Position numbers and translations under genes: made by a program. From positions 62,001 to 126,000 of the forward strand of contig JAEANN010000002.1 of NCBI GenBank assembly GCA_016841965.1: a DNA stretch of 64,000 nt, written 5' to 3'. Each line of letters begins with the position of its first letter. Within the stretch, counting starts at the first letter, position 1. Source of the DNA: Candidatus Roseilinea mizusawaensis (lineage in GTDB: Bacteria; Chloroflexota; Anaerolineae; J036; Brachytrichaceae). The notes below the pieces were generated by a model, which was not told the DNA's origin, did no database searches, and was given only the letters and a program-made list of their open reading frames with translations. Below are positions 35,552-44,605 of the stretch, piece after piece.

Positions 35552-38500
35552 CTAGCGCACAACGATGGGCAGGAAGCGAGTTTGCAGGCCAGGTGACACC
35601 CACAGCGCGCTCTGGCTGATCTGGCCTGTGCCGTCGTAGACAAGTACGGCGTGATAGAAGTCGCGCTGGGGCAGCCGTAGCGCCGGCGCACTTACGGCAT
35701 ATGTCAGGCTGATCGAGGCTCCCCCGGCCAGCGCGCCCGTCCAGCCGATGCGGTTGTGTGCCAGGGCTGTGCTTCCCGTCCCCGGCCCTTGCACTGTGTG
35801 TGTGAGCAATGTCAGGCCGGTGGGAATCACAGCCGTCAGCATGGCCGTTGGCGCAGCTACGCCGCCGGTGTTGGTCACCCGTGCGGTAAAGGTGATCAGA
35901 CTGCGCCAGCCAGGCCCAGCCGGCTGCATCTCCAGCGACGAAATCAGCTCTGGTGACGCTACCCGCAGCGCCGCATGGCGAGTGAAGCGAATATCCGGCT
36001 GTTGCAGGGCAATATGCAGCGTGGCTGTGAGCGACGCGCCGGCGGGCAGGGCGGCGCTGGTGGTGGCTACGAATGTCCAGGTCATGCTCATGCCGGCTTG
36101 CAATGCCCCACTCCATGTCCCGCCAGTGTGCGTTGTCCAGCCCGGCAACGTCGATGAAATCACAAACAGGTCTGCCGACGCCGGCGCCGAAAGCGTCACT
36201 GTGGGTGTAATCGCAAGCGGGGACGAGATCACATCATCTGCGCGCAGCGCAATCGTGAAGGTCACATGGTCGCCGGCGGCAATGCGATCTCGATCTGGGG
36301 CAAGCGAGGAGCGCCCTGCCCACGATAACCAGCCGACAATGCGATTCATCAGATCGTCGCGCACGGTTGTGGTGAGCGCCTCGAACGCAAAGGGCAGGAA
36401 TGACGCGCGCCACCCTGAGCCGGCCGTTTGCTCGCGCGCCAGGCCGGCCGGCTGGCCGCTGTCGCCACGCAAGATCACCTGTGTGTGGCTCAGCGGTTGC
36501 ACAGCGGTGCTCAGGTTCCACGCATACGGGAACTGGCCAAAGCCATTCAACAAGCTGCCCCCGGCGAAATCGTTGCCGATCACGCCGGGCGCGCCTGTCA
36601 CGTTCGAGAAAACATCCTCGTAATCGATCGCTGCCACGCCCAGATAATTTTGATTGAATGCGCTTAGCTCGGTGTAGAACAGCGCCGCCTGCGACGAGAA
36701 CAGCAAGCGTCCCCCGCCCTCCAGATATCGTCGCAGGGCATCCTGTTCGGCAAGTTGAATGGGATCGAACCAGTCATAGCCGTTGAACCATACCACCAAC
36801 GGATACATGCGCAGAGACGTGATTGGTGGAGAATTGGCAACGCCAACCCCCCAGCGCGTGTCCCAGCGATCGGCAAGATTTCCCTGCGCCCCCAGTGCGT
36901 CGAGATAATCGTGTTCACGGTTGTAGAAGCGATCGTCGTCCACCAGCAAGATGCCGGCCGGCGTTTTGCTGGTGAAGCTGATGCTTGACTGCATGGCCGG
37001 CGACACAACCGGCCAAGCCGTCACCGTCAGCGCGTCCGATGTGTTCCAGCCGGTAGAGAGCGGGAGGGTAACGCTGATGACCACCAAGGCCGATGCGCAC
37101 GGCGACAGGGTGACTGTGGCGCTGACGATACTGGCAGGCCAGCTATGGCCGCTTAGGGCAAGCGCGAACGTTTGTGTGACGCCGGCCTCTCCGGTATGGC
37201 GGATGCGCGCCAGGTGTGTCACCACCTCACCCGGCAGGCCGATGGCCGGGCCGGTGAAGTAGCTGTCGCGTGAGAGCAACTCCACTCCCAGCGTCGGGCG
37301 TGGCGCGTCGAACGCCGCCAGCGTGCGCCTGAGCGTCTCGGCTCGGTCGGCTGCATGATTAATGGCCTCGAAGCCGAAAGCAAAGTAAGCCGACTTGTAC
37401 TTCAGGCATTGCCCTGCGTACACGCCGGCTGCATCCAGCGTCGTTGAGTCGGCGCTATAGCGGCCCAACGCATGGCCCTGGTCGGGGTTGACCACGCGCG
37501 CGACATCCACCAGGTATTGATTGTTTGCGCCGTCGCCGCCGGTGAGGGTAAGCGTTAGGCCGGCCAGCAGCGAGCCGTCTGCGCCGGTGACCACCCGCGA
37601 CGGCGTGTCGTCGGCCATGTATACCGCGTTCAGGCGGTTGAAATATGGCGCAAAGAGAAACCCGCCGCCGTCGTAGAACGCGATGTCCTGCCCGCTGAGC
37701 ATCAGGTTGCGCCCGCTGGCGAGGTAACGCGAGATGACATCGCCGGCGCCAATGTACTCCGGCGAGTCAAACGGGGCCGACCAGATCACTGTGTCGTAGC
37801 GCAGCAATTGCGTGATGGTGGGCGTGTCGGCCGGCACGCGCTTGACGCGCAGCTCGTCATAGGCCAGCCGCAGATCGTCCAGCGCGCGGCGGTAATAGGG
37901 CGCTGCACTGGCGTAGTACCATGCCCCGCTGTCCACCAGCGCGATGCGCTGCGTGGGCGTTAATCCAAAGTTCAGCGCTGTGATGCTGCCGTCGCTCACC
38001 ACAACGGTTTGTGTTTGCACACCATAGCCGAGCAGGCGCGCCTCAATGGTGTACACGCCGGCCGGCAGATTCAGCGCATAGTAACGCGGCGGAAAACCAC
38101 CGTTGGCCAACGAGGATTCGGGCGTGCCCAGCGCGCGCACGATGGTCTGCGTCAGGTACACCCCGCTGACCACGTCTGTCACCACACCGCGCACGATGCC
38201 GGACGGCAGCGCCGTCAGATTAAAGTTGACAAGGGTTGCGCTGTTGGTAATGACGAGCCGTGGGGTGGAGGTGGCCGGCTGATAGCCAAAAGCCGCAGCC
38301 GTCACAGTGTAGATGCCAAACGGCGCCGCGATCGCGTAGATTCCCTCTGCGCCGGTAAGTGCAGACAGGTGCTGCGCGCCCGACCATGCGATGACCTGCG
38401 CGCCGCTGATGGGTTGCGCCCCATCGAACACGCGCCCGGTGATGACGCCGGTGCTGATGACCGAGAGCACGGCGTTCCAGGCGTCCACACGCCCCCAGCC

Positions 38501-40021
38501 GCTCTCGTTGTTAGGCAGCGTGGTGGAGAGGGGGACAGCAGTGCTGGTCAGCGCGCGCGTCACGCTGACCACGCTCAGGGCCGGATTGGCGCTCAGCACC
38601 AGCGCGGCGACGCCGGCCACATGGGGCGTCGCCATCGAGGTGCCGTTGGCTGTAGCGTATACCCCGCCGGGGAAAGTGGACACGACCCCCACGCCTGGCG
38701 CAACAATATCTGGGCGCACCGGCCCGAAGGGCGACGGCCCCCGGCTGGAGAAATAAGCCACATCATCATCCGAATCGGTTGCGCCCACGCCGAACGCGGC
38801 GGGCAGGCTGGCCGGCGCGCCGACTGTGCCTGCTCGCGGCCCATTGTTGCCGTTGGCAAACACCACTACGATTCCGGCGGCGCGCAGCGCGGCGATATCT
38901 GCCGCAAACTCATCGTCCAGGCCGTCGTTGCTGCCCCACGAGTTGCTCAACACGTCTGGCGCATAGGCCGGGTTGCCGCCCGGCGCCAGCATAAACTCAA
39001 ACGCGGCGTGCAGCCAGCTATACAAGCCGTACCCCGATCCGTTCAGGCCTTTGGCCGCCATCCAGCGCGCGCCCGGCGCCACGCCCACTCCGCCACTGCC
39101 AACGATGCTCCCCATGGTGTGTGTGCCATGTCCGTGCATGTCTGTGGGGTAGGCCGCCGCTTCGTTGGTCGCATCGAACCAGTTGTGCAGGTGATCGGCT
39201 ACCGGCCCGTATCCCCAGCCCCGATAGCTGCTGCGCAGAGCAGGGTGATTCCAGTCCACGCCGGTGTCGATATTGGCCACCACAACGCCTGTGCCGGTGA
39301 TGTTGAAGCCGCGCCACACCTGATCGGCGCGAATCTGCGCGATCCCCCAGGTCGTTTCGCCAGGGGCTGGGGGATCGCTCATCACGGTGTTGCTTAATGT
39401 CGCGCTGATGGGTGAGCGGGCAGGTGAGGTAGACGCGCCCGCGCGCGGCGCACGGGCCAGCAATGGGCTTGGGATGCCGACGGGTGGGTCATCGGCCTCG
39501 ATCCAGCGTCGCCACACATCCAGGCCGATCGAAGCTACGTCGTCGCGGGCGGCGATGGCTTTGATCACTTCTGGCGTGGTATGGAGCGCTATGCCGTTGA
39601 AAATCCAGAATGCACGCGACGCGCTGACGTGTGGGGCGATGTCGGGCCGCGACAGGAAGGCGCGCAGGCCGGCCTGGGATTCTTGCGCATGTTGCTGCAA
39701 CGACGCGGCCAGGGCCTGCCGGCGCGTCAGCATCTGTTCCCGCGACACTGCCTCAGGCTCGCTCTGCGCCAGGGCGGTGAGCAAGGGGGAAGGCCGGCTG
39801 TCGCGCAACCGAACGATCACGCGCAACATCGCGCCGGGCAGGGCTGCTTGCAGCGCTTGTTGCAGGCCGGGTGATTCGATTTTCGATTCTGGATTTTGGA
39901 TTTGCGATGGCAGGTTGCGCGCAGGGATGGGGTGCGACAGGCTGATTGCGCGGCTGTCAGCAGGAGCCAGCATCATGCACCACAAGGCAGTCAGCAGCGC
40001 AATTCGGATTGGCTTGTTCAT
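35552..40021 (-). CDS. Large secreted subtilisin-like (S8) protease
   Basis: 1489 residues from the ATG at 40021 (a GTG at 40054 is possible). Signal peptide ~1-24, then a propeptide region and an S8 domain: Asp252 in 'VANIDTGVDWNHP', His298 in 'HGHGTHTMGS', oxyanion Asn in 'LSNSWGS', Ser462 in 'ANGTSMATPHVAG'. Two carboxypeptidase-regulatory-like modules follow ('ITGRVFDGAQPISGAQV', 'VRGVVTDVVSGVYLT'), two ThuA/GATase-like segments ('RIALVDSGAWYY', 'GILLVDDDRFYN'), a PKD/DUF11-type domain and a C-terminal 'RFLPIVVR'. A heptad array (39871-39911) encodes 'SQIQNPESKIES' just before the propeptide. Likely a surface or secreted protein degrader. Confidence 0.9.
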   Translation of the reverse strand: MNKPIRIALLTALWCMMLAPADSRAISLSHPIPARNLPSQIQNPESKIESPGLQQALQAALPGAMLRVIVRLRDSRPSPLLTALAQSEPEAVSREQMLTRRQALAASLQQHAQESQAGLRAFLSRPDIAPHVSASRAFWIFNGIALHTTPEVIKAIAARDDVASIGLDVWRRWIEADDPPVGIPSPLLARAPRAGASTSPARSPISATLSNTVMSDPPAPGETTWGIAQIRADQVWRGFNITGTGVVVANIDTGVDWNHPALRSSYRGWGYGPVADHLHNWFDATNEAAAYPTDMHGHGTHTMGSIVGSGGVGVAPGARWMAAKGLNGSGYGLYSWLHAAFEFMLAPGGNPAYAPDVLSNSWGSNDGLDDEFAADIAALRAAGIVVVFANGNNGPRAGTVGAPASLPAAFGVGATDSDDDVAYFSSRGPSPFGPVRPDIVAPGVGVVSTFPGGVYATANGTSMATPHVAGVAALVLSANPALSVVSVTRALTSTAVPLSTTLPNNESGWGRVDAWNAVLSVISTGVITGRVFDGAQPISGAQVIAWSGAQHLSALTGAEGIYAIAAPFGIYTVTAAAFGYQPATSTPRLVITNSATLVNFNLTALPSGIVRGVVTDVVSGVYLTQTIVRALGTPESSLANGGFPPRYYALNLPAGVYTIEARLLGYGVQTQTVVVSDGSITALNFGLTPTQRIALVDSGAWYYASAAPYYRRALDDLRLAYDELRVKRVPADTPTITQLLRYDTVIWSAPFDSPEYIGAGDVISRYLASGRNLMLSGQDIAFYDGGGFLFAPYFNRLNAVYMADDTPSRVVTGADGSLLAGLTLTLTGGDGANNQYLVDVARVVNPDQGHALGRYSADSTTLDAAGVYAGQCLKYKSAYFAFGFEAINHAADRAETLRRTLAAFDAPRPTLGVELLSRDSYFTGPAIGLPGEVVTHLARIRHTGEAGVTQTFALALSGHSWPASIVSATVTLSPCASALVVISVTLPLSTGWNTSDALTVTAWPVVSPAMQSSISFTSKTPAGILLVDDDRFYNREHDYLDALGAQGNLADRWDTRWGVGVANSPPITSLRMYPLVVWFNGYDWFDPIQLAEQDALRRYLEGGGRLLFSSQAALFYTELSAFNQNYLGVAAIDYEDVFSNVTGAPGVIGNDFAGGSLLNGFGQFPYAWNLSTAVQPLSHTQVILRGDSGQPAGLAREQTAGSGWRASFLPFAFEALTTTVRDDLMNRIVGWLSWAGRSSLAPDRDRIAAGDHVTFTIALRADDVISSPLAITPTVTLSAPASADLFVISSTLPGWTTHTGGTWSGALQAGMSMTWTFVATTSAALPAGASLTATLHIALQQPDIRFTRHAALRVASPELISSLEMQPAGPGWRSLITFTARVTNTGGVAAPTAMLTAVIPTGLTLLTHTVQGPGTGSTALAHNRIGWTGALAGGASISLTYAVSAPALRLPQRDFYHAVLVYDGTGQISQSALWVSPGLQTRFLPIVVR
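39871..39911. repeat. Heptad array inside the subtilase gene
   Basis: GATTTTC, GATTCTG, GATTTTG, GATTTGC, GATGGCA with 7-bp period, in frame, in the linker after the signal peptide. Confidence 0.8.
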
Positions 40022-40084
40022 GTGAAAATGTGTAGACAATACAACACAAGACACTTCGGTTTCAGGACACAGGGCGCAGGGATC

Positions 40085-41164
40085 TCACCGGTCGGCGATG
40101 CGGGCAATGGCCCAGGCGGCGTGTTCACGCACGAGAGGTTCTTCGTCGTTCAGCAGCGCGCGCAGCGCCGGTAATGCTTCGGGGCTGCCCCAGTTGCCGG
40201 CAGCCACACAGGCGTTGCGCAGCAGGCCACGCCGTTTGGCGCGCATTACGGCTGTGCCCTTGAAACGTGCGTTAAAGGCGGCCCGATCCCAGCTCAGCAC
40301 ATCAAGCAGGCGCGGGGCCATGCGCCATTCTGCCGGCGGATAAAACGCCCGCTCGCGGGTCGGGCGCGCGTATTGCCGCACGTAGGGACATACCTCCTGG
40401 CACACATCGCAGCCAAAGATCCAGTTGCCCATCAAGGGGCGCAAATCGGGTGGGATGCTGCCTTTCAGCTCGATGGTGAGATAGGAGATGCAGCGCCGCG
40501 CATCGAGCACAAACGGTTCTGGAAAGGCTTGGGTGGGGCAAGCGACCAGGCAGCGCGTGCAGTTGCCACACCCGCACTTCGATTTTCGGTTCGCGATTTG
40601 CGATTTTGGAAGGTTTGTGCTCAGGGGATCGCTCGGCGCAGGTCGATCCACCTGTATTTCGACCGGCGCTAAGATTGCGCCGAGGAAGAAGTACGAGCCG
40701 CGCGTGCGGTGGATGAGGCAGGTGTTCTTGCCGATAAACCCCAGGCCGCAATACTCGGCCCAGGCGCGTTCGAGCACCGGGCCGGCGTCTACGTAGGCCC
40801 GCGATTCGCGCGCGATGGCCTCGCCGAGTTGTCGCAAGCGGGGCGTCAGCGTGTCGTGATAGTCGGCGCCCCAGGCGTAGCGCGCAATCCGTCCGCGCGC
40901 GGGATCTGTCAACCATTCGGCCGGCGCAGCCAGCGTGTCGTAGCTGACGCCGACCAGGATAACCGTGCGCGCGCCGGGCAGCGCCAGGCGCGGATCGGTG
41001 CGCTTGTCGGCGCTGCGTTGCAGATAGCTCATCTCGCCGGCATAGCCCAGCGCAAGCCAGCGCACGAAGCGATCGGCGCCGGGGGTGGGGCCGGCTGGGG
41101 CAAAGCCGATCAGATCGAACCCCAGCGCCAAAGCCTGCTCTATAACCAGTTGGGCTGTCAGCAT
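40085..41164 (-). CDS. queG: Epoxyqueuosine reductase
   Basis: 359 residues. Cobalamin- and Fe-S-dependent enzyme that makes queuosine in tRNA from epoxyqueuosine. The substrate/cobalamin core is 'YVDAGPVLERAWAEYCGLGFIGKNTCLI' (catalytic Asp). Two 4Fe-4S motifs follow: 'CGCGNCTRCLVACPTQAF' and 'CDVCQEVCPY'. A HEAT-like tail ('RNACVAAGNWGSPEALPALRALL') ends it. A heptad array (40580-40614) encodes the insert 'LPKSQIANRKSK' immediately before the first cluster. No queA, queF or tgt lies nearby. Confidence 0.94.
   Translation of the reverse strand: MLTAQLVIEQALALGFDLIGFAPAGPTPGADRFVRWLALGYAGEMSYLQRSADKRTDPRLALPGARTVILVGVSYDTLAAPAEWLTDPARGRIARYAWGADYHDTLTPRLRQLGEAIARESRAYVDAGPVLERAWAEYCGLGFIGKNTCLIHRTRGSYFFLGAILAPVEIQVDRPAPSDPLSTNLPKSQIANRKSKCGCGNCTRCLVACPTQAFPEPFVLDARRCISYLTIELKGSIPPDLRPLMGNWIFGCDVCQEVCPYVRQYARPTRERAFYPPAEWRMAPRLLDVLSWDRAAFNARFKGTAVMRAKRRGLLRNACVAAGNWGSPEALPALRALLNDEEPLVREHAAWAIARIADR
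40580..40614. repeat. Heptad array inside queG
   Basis: GATTTTC, GGTTCGC, GATTTGC, GATTTTG, GAAGGTT, five units in frame, upstream of the first Fe-S motif. Confidence 0.8.
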
Positions 41165-41211
41165 GGTTGCTCATGCGCGCGGCGGCGCATCCGCCACAGT
41201 TTGGGGCGCCT

Positions 41212-41243
41212 TTATTTAACCTCGCAATTATTTAACCTCGAAA
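41212..41243. repeat. 16-bp tandem duplication at the end of the 41228 gene
   Basis: TTATTTAACCTCGCAA followed by TTATTTAACCTCGAAA, 15 of 16 identical; the second copy is the coding end with the stop codon. Confidence 0.85.
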
Positions 41244-42106
41244 TTGGCGATAAACTGCAACTGGTCGTCAAGAAAGACCCGCACTTCGTATATGCCGCGA
41301 TCGAAGCCATTTGGGGGCGACCAGTTGATGGCAGCATTGCCGCTCCCTGTGCGCTCCCAGGGCAAAGACTCGAAGTACACACTGCCGCCATCGCGGAACC
41401 AGTTGTGCCGCAGTCGCCTGCCTTCGGGCACGTTCTGAAAGTCGAAGAAGATATAAATGGATGGGACGCCTGTGTCGAATTGCAGGGATGGATTGATGGG
41501 CAGACCGGAGGCATCGATCCCGCTGGCAATGGCGCGCAACGTGAAATGCTTGTCGCCAAGCGCCGGCGCTGGTGTCGCGGTCTCGATCTCGGTGAGTGCG
41601 GGGACGTCGGTGGGCGCTTGTGCTGTGTTGACTGCAGTGGCTTGGGGCGAGAGCGAGGATGGCTCGGCGGTAAATGTTGGCGCTCGTGTTGCTGTGTCAG
41701 ATGGGGCTGCGTCGGTGGGTGTTGATGGCATTGGAGAGGCATCCGTTGCAGAGAGCTGGGTGGATGGTTGCTGCTCTGTGCTGCGCGCAAGGTCAGGCGT
41801 CTGCAGCATGGTGGTGAGGATGACCACTGTTGGGTTTATGGTCGGCGGCCCCTCGCGCGCGGCGGCTTGATCGGGCCGGGCTTCCTGCGGGATAATCCAA
41901 CTGGCGATAAACGCGCCGGCTGCAATGACAAGAAGCAGCATCGCCCAGATCAACTGCCGGTTGGCGGTATCCTGTGCCTGGCGGCGGGTGACATAGTAGG
42001 CTGCCTGGCGCGCGTGGCGTGCTTTTTGGACGGCGATGCCAAAGAGAATGATGGCGAGTGCGGTAACGGCGGCAGCGATTGCAGTCAGGCTGTCGTGCGT
42101 TGTGAT
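41228..42106 (-). CDS. Two-TM membrane protein with Thr/Pro stalk, unknown function
   Basis: 292 residues from a GTG at 42106, chosen because TATAAT lies exactly 7 nt before it as in other putative leaderless genes here; a GTG at 42157 would add 17 residues. Two membrane segments ('LTAIAAAVTALAIILFGIA', 'LIWAMLLLVIAAGAFIASWII') flank a basic loop. A ~90-residue Ser/Thr/Pro stalk leads to a C-terminal ~110-residue domain ('VPSIYIFFDFQNVPEGRRLRHNWFRDGG') that looks beta-rich and was not recognised. It diverges from a histidine kinase gene, whose sensor it might assist, but this is only inference from position. Confidence 0.65.
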   Translation of the reverse strand: MTTHDSLTAIAAAVTALAIILFGIAVQKARHARQAAYYVTRRQAQDTANRQLIWAMLLLVIAAGAFIASWIIPQEARPDQAAAREGPPTINPTVVILTTMLQTPDLARSTEQQPSTQLSATDASPMPSTPTDAAPSDTATRAPTFTAEPSSLSPQATAVNTAQAPTDVPALTEIETATPAPALGDKHFTLRAIASGIDASGLPINPSLQFDTGVPSIYIFFDFQNVPEGRRLRHNWFRDGGSVYFESLPWERTGSGNAAINWSPPNGFDRGIYEVRVFLDDQLQFIANFEVK

Positions 42107-42116
42107 CACCCCAGAG

Positions 42117-42122
42117 ATTATA
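42117..42122 (-). promoter_or_regulatory. TATAAT box 7 nt before a GTG start
   Basis: Perfect -10 consensus on the minus strand, then CTCTGGG and the GTG at 42106. The -35 is not clear. Confidence 0.5.
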
Positions 42123-42209
42123 CGGTTGATTGGCCGGCGCTTCAGGTTGGAATGCACTGTTCTCGCGCAGATGGATCATGGTTTGTTTGTGCGAGGTGTG
42201 TGATGACAC

Positions 42210-43673
42210 ATGATTGACCAGTTGCAGCGATTCTTTGTCGCCAACGATAGCCTGGTGCAGTTCGTGCATGGCCAGGTGTTCATGATTTTGGGTGTGGCGA
42301 TGTGGCTGCAATGGCAACAGCGCAGCCAGTTGGAGTTGGCGCGCGCGCTGCCTTGGCTGGCCGCTTTTGGCGTCTTGGAAGCTTTCTCTGTGTGGGCCAA
42401 TGTGTTTGTGCCGTTGCAAGCGCGCTTGTTGTCTTCGGACGCCATCGAGGCGTTGCGCTTTTTGCAGTTGCTGTTGACGCTGGGCGCATTTGTCGCGTTG
42501 CTGGGTTTCGGCTTGAAGTTGAATGAGCCGTCGTTGCCGCCTTGGTCGACTTGGTATATCCCCCTGCTGGTTGCGCTCGTCGTAACAGTTGTGCTGGCGC
42601 TGCAGCGCATCTTTGCGTTGCAGCCGGGCATGGTGCGCAATGCGACCAACGAGGCTTTTCTGCGCTATGCCATCTGCGCGCCGGCGGCGCTGCTGGTGGC
42701 GCTTGGGCTGCGTCAGCAGGCCGGCCGGCTCATCGGCCCGCTCAGGATCGAGCGGATTGTGCGCGCGTTGCGTGTGGCCGGCTTTGGGTTTGTCCTCTAC
42801 GCCGTGCTGGAGGGGCTGCTGGTGCCGCTGGCTCCATTCTTCCCGGCTAATGTGATCAACGAGGTTGCTTTGTATCGGATGACCGGCATCCCGGCGGGTG
42901 TACCCCGCATTCTGGCGGGGGGGGTTATCGTCTGGTCCTTCCTGCGCGCGTTGGAAGTCTTTCGGGTCGAAGCTGACCGCGTGGCTCAGGCGCTGCAACG
43001 CGAGCAGTCGTTGAACGCCGAACGCGAGCGGATTAGTCGCGAGTTGCACGATGGCACGATCCAGTCTATCTATGCCGCCGGCCTTGCGCTCGATGACGCC
43101 TATCATGCGCTCGAATCATTGCGCACCCCGCCCCAGGCATTCGCCCCTGAGGATGCGGCGGCCCTGTCGCACGCCCGCGCGCAGATGCGGGTCGTGATGG
43201 ATGCGCTCAATCGAACGGTGCAGGATATCCGCCGCTACATCTACGATTTGCGGGCCGCCGGTATGGAAGAAGACCTGGCGCGCGGATTGGTGCAGATCGT
43301 GAATGAGTGGCGCATGCGCACACACTTGCCAATCGAGTGGTCGCTTGAAGGCCAGCCGCTGCGAGACTTGACGCCGGAGCAACGACAGCATGTTTATCAG
43401 ATTGCCCGCGAAGCACTAAGCAACATCGCCCGGCATTCGGGCGCAACCCGTGCGCGCGTCGAATTGCGTTACGGCCGTTGCGGCAATAGCCCGGCTGACC
43501 TGTGCTTGAGAATCAGCGATAATGGGAATGGCCAAGCGCTCACGGCAAGCCATAAGGGTTATGGCTTGCGCAACATGCGTGAGCGTGCGCGCATGCTGGG
43601 CGCGCAATTCAGCATCGAAAGTGCGCCTGGCGTGGGAACTGTCGTGATGTTGCAATTTGAATCACAGAATTGA
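42210..43673 (+). CDS. NarL-system sensor histidine kinase with multi-TM sensor
   Basis: 487 residues. The first ~240 residues hold about seven membrane segments and resemble a 7TM sensor ('[30 protein letters not shown]'). After a linker comes HisKA_3 with phospho-His in '[20 protein letters not shown]', then HATPase_c: '[20 protein letters not shown]' (N box), 'ISDNGNG' and '[16 protein letters not shown]'. Signal unknown; the kinase overlaps or directly abuts the response regulator gene, so they form one two-component system. Confidence 0.92.
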   Translation: MIDQLQRFFVANDSLVQFVHGQVFMILGVAMWLQWQQRSQLELARALPWLAAFGVLEAFSVWANVFVPLQARLLSSDAIEALRFLQLLLTLGAFVALLGFGLKLNEPSLPPWSTWYIPLLVALVVTVVLALQRIFALQPGMVRNATNEAFLRYAICAPAALLVALGLRQQAGRLIGPLRIERIVRALRVAGFGFVLYAVLEGLLVPLAPFFPANVINEVALYRMTGIPAGVPRILAGGVIVWSFLRALEVFRVEADRVAQALQREQSLNAERERISRELHDGTIQSIYAAGLALDDAYHALESLRTPPQAFAPEDAAALSHARAQMRVVMDALNRTVQDIRRYIYDLRAAGMEEDLARGLVQIVNEWRMRTHLPIEWSLEGQPLRDLTPEQRQHVYQIAREALSNIARHSGATRARVELRYGRCGNSPADLCLRISDNGNGQALTASHKGYGLRNMRERARMLGAQFSIESAPGVGTVVMLQFESQN

Positions 43674-43681
43674 GTGGAACT

Positions 43682-44335
43682 GTGGGTAAGCTGAGAGTCA
43701 TCCTGGTGGACGACCATGAAGTGGTGCGTGTGGGTCTGCGCACCCTGCTGAGCCGCAACCCAGACCTGCAAATTGTGGACGAGGCGTCGAGCGGCCAAGA
43801 GGCCGTGCGCAAAGCGTTGATGCACCGGCCCGATATTGTGGTCATGGATATTCGGTTGGCCGGCATGAGCGGCATCGAAGCATGCCGCGAGATCACCCAA
43901 GCTGCTCCGGCCATCAAAGTCATCATGCTGACCTCTTACGGCGACGATGACACGCTGTTCGAAGCCATCGCTGCCGGCGCATCGGGCTACGTGCTCAAGC
44001 AGATCGGCAGCAACGACCTGGTCAAAGCTATCGAAACCGTTGGGCGCGGCGACGCGGCGCTCGATCCGGCCACTACCTCGCGCGTATTTGCGCGTATGCG
44101 CGAAGAAGCGCGCAAGAAGGAACAGAGCGCCTTTTCAGAATTGACCGAGCAAGAATTGCGGGTGCTGTCTTTGCTGGTCGAGGGGCGCACCAACCGCGAA
44201 ATCGCCGATACGCTGACGCTGGGCGAAGGTACGGTGCGCAACTATGTCAGCTCAATCTTCTCCAAGCTTCACGTCAACAATCGCGCCGAAGCGGCGGCAT
44301 ATGCAGCGATGCATAACATCCGAGATTATCTGTGA
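43682..44335 (+). CDS. NarL/FixJ-family response regulator
   Basis: 217 residues from the GTG at 43682 (a TTG at 43670 overlaps the kinase stop). Receiver domain: '[13 protein letters not shown]', phospho-Asp in '[12 protein letters not shown]', Thr/Ser in 'VIMLTSYGD', Lys in 'GYVLKQIG'. The LuxR-type helix-turn-helix follows: '[48 protein letters not shown]'. DNA-binding partner of the upstream kinase. Target genes are unknown; the divergent membrane protein gene (42106) is a candidate. Confidence 0.94.
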   Translation: MGKLRVILVDDHEVVRVGLRTLLSRNPDLQIVDEASSGQEAVRKALMHRPDIVVMDIRLAGMSGIEACREITQAAPAIKVIMLTSYGDDDTLFEAIAAGASGYVLKQIGSNDLVKAIETVGRGDAALDPATTSRVFARMREEARKKEQSAFSELTEQELRVLSLLVEGRTNREIADTLTLGEGTVRNYVSSIFSKLHVNNRAEAAAYAAMHNIRDYL

Positions 44336-44592
44336 CGTCGCGCATACTGTGTCGCAGAACGAACTCGGCGCGCACAATCTCCGTGATTGTTAGCCGATAA
44401 GTGGCCTTGGCGGTGGAGAACGCCCTGCGCGCAGATAAATCCAATACAACACAACGGCCTTCTACGCATCGGGCTGCGTCAGCACGCGCACAATCTGATC
44501 GCGGATGCGCTCAAGGTCAGGCATGAGGTCGGTCTGCGCGCGCCCATGGTGATAGCGGTGGTCAGTGTAGCCGAAGACGCGCGCGCCCGCGC

Positions 44593-44598
44593 TACAAT
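44593..44598 (+). promoter_or_regulatory. Putative -10 box 7 nt before start (leaderless)
   Basis: TACAAT, then GCGCCCC and the ATG at 44606; no ribosome site. Confidence 0.45.
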
Positions 44599-44605
44599 GC
44601 GCCCC

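Noticed and set aside
38009-39397. 462-codon frame on the plus strand opposite the subtilase
   Set aside because: It is antisense to a gene with a complete S8 triad; long antisense frames are common at this GC content and this one has low-complexity Arg/His/Gly composition.
44462-44605. Short minus-strand coding-like tail upstream of the FAD/Fe-S gene
   Set aside because: The last ~40 codons look reasonable in composition, but there is no plausible start codon except one giving 20 residues, so it may be a decayed gene end; not supportable.
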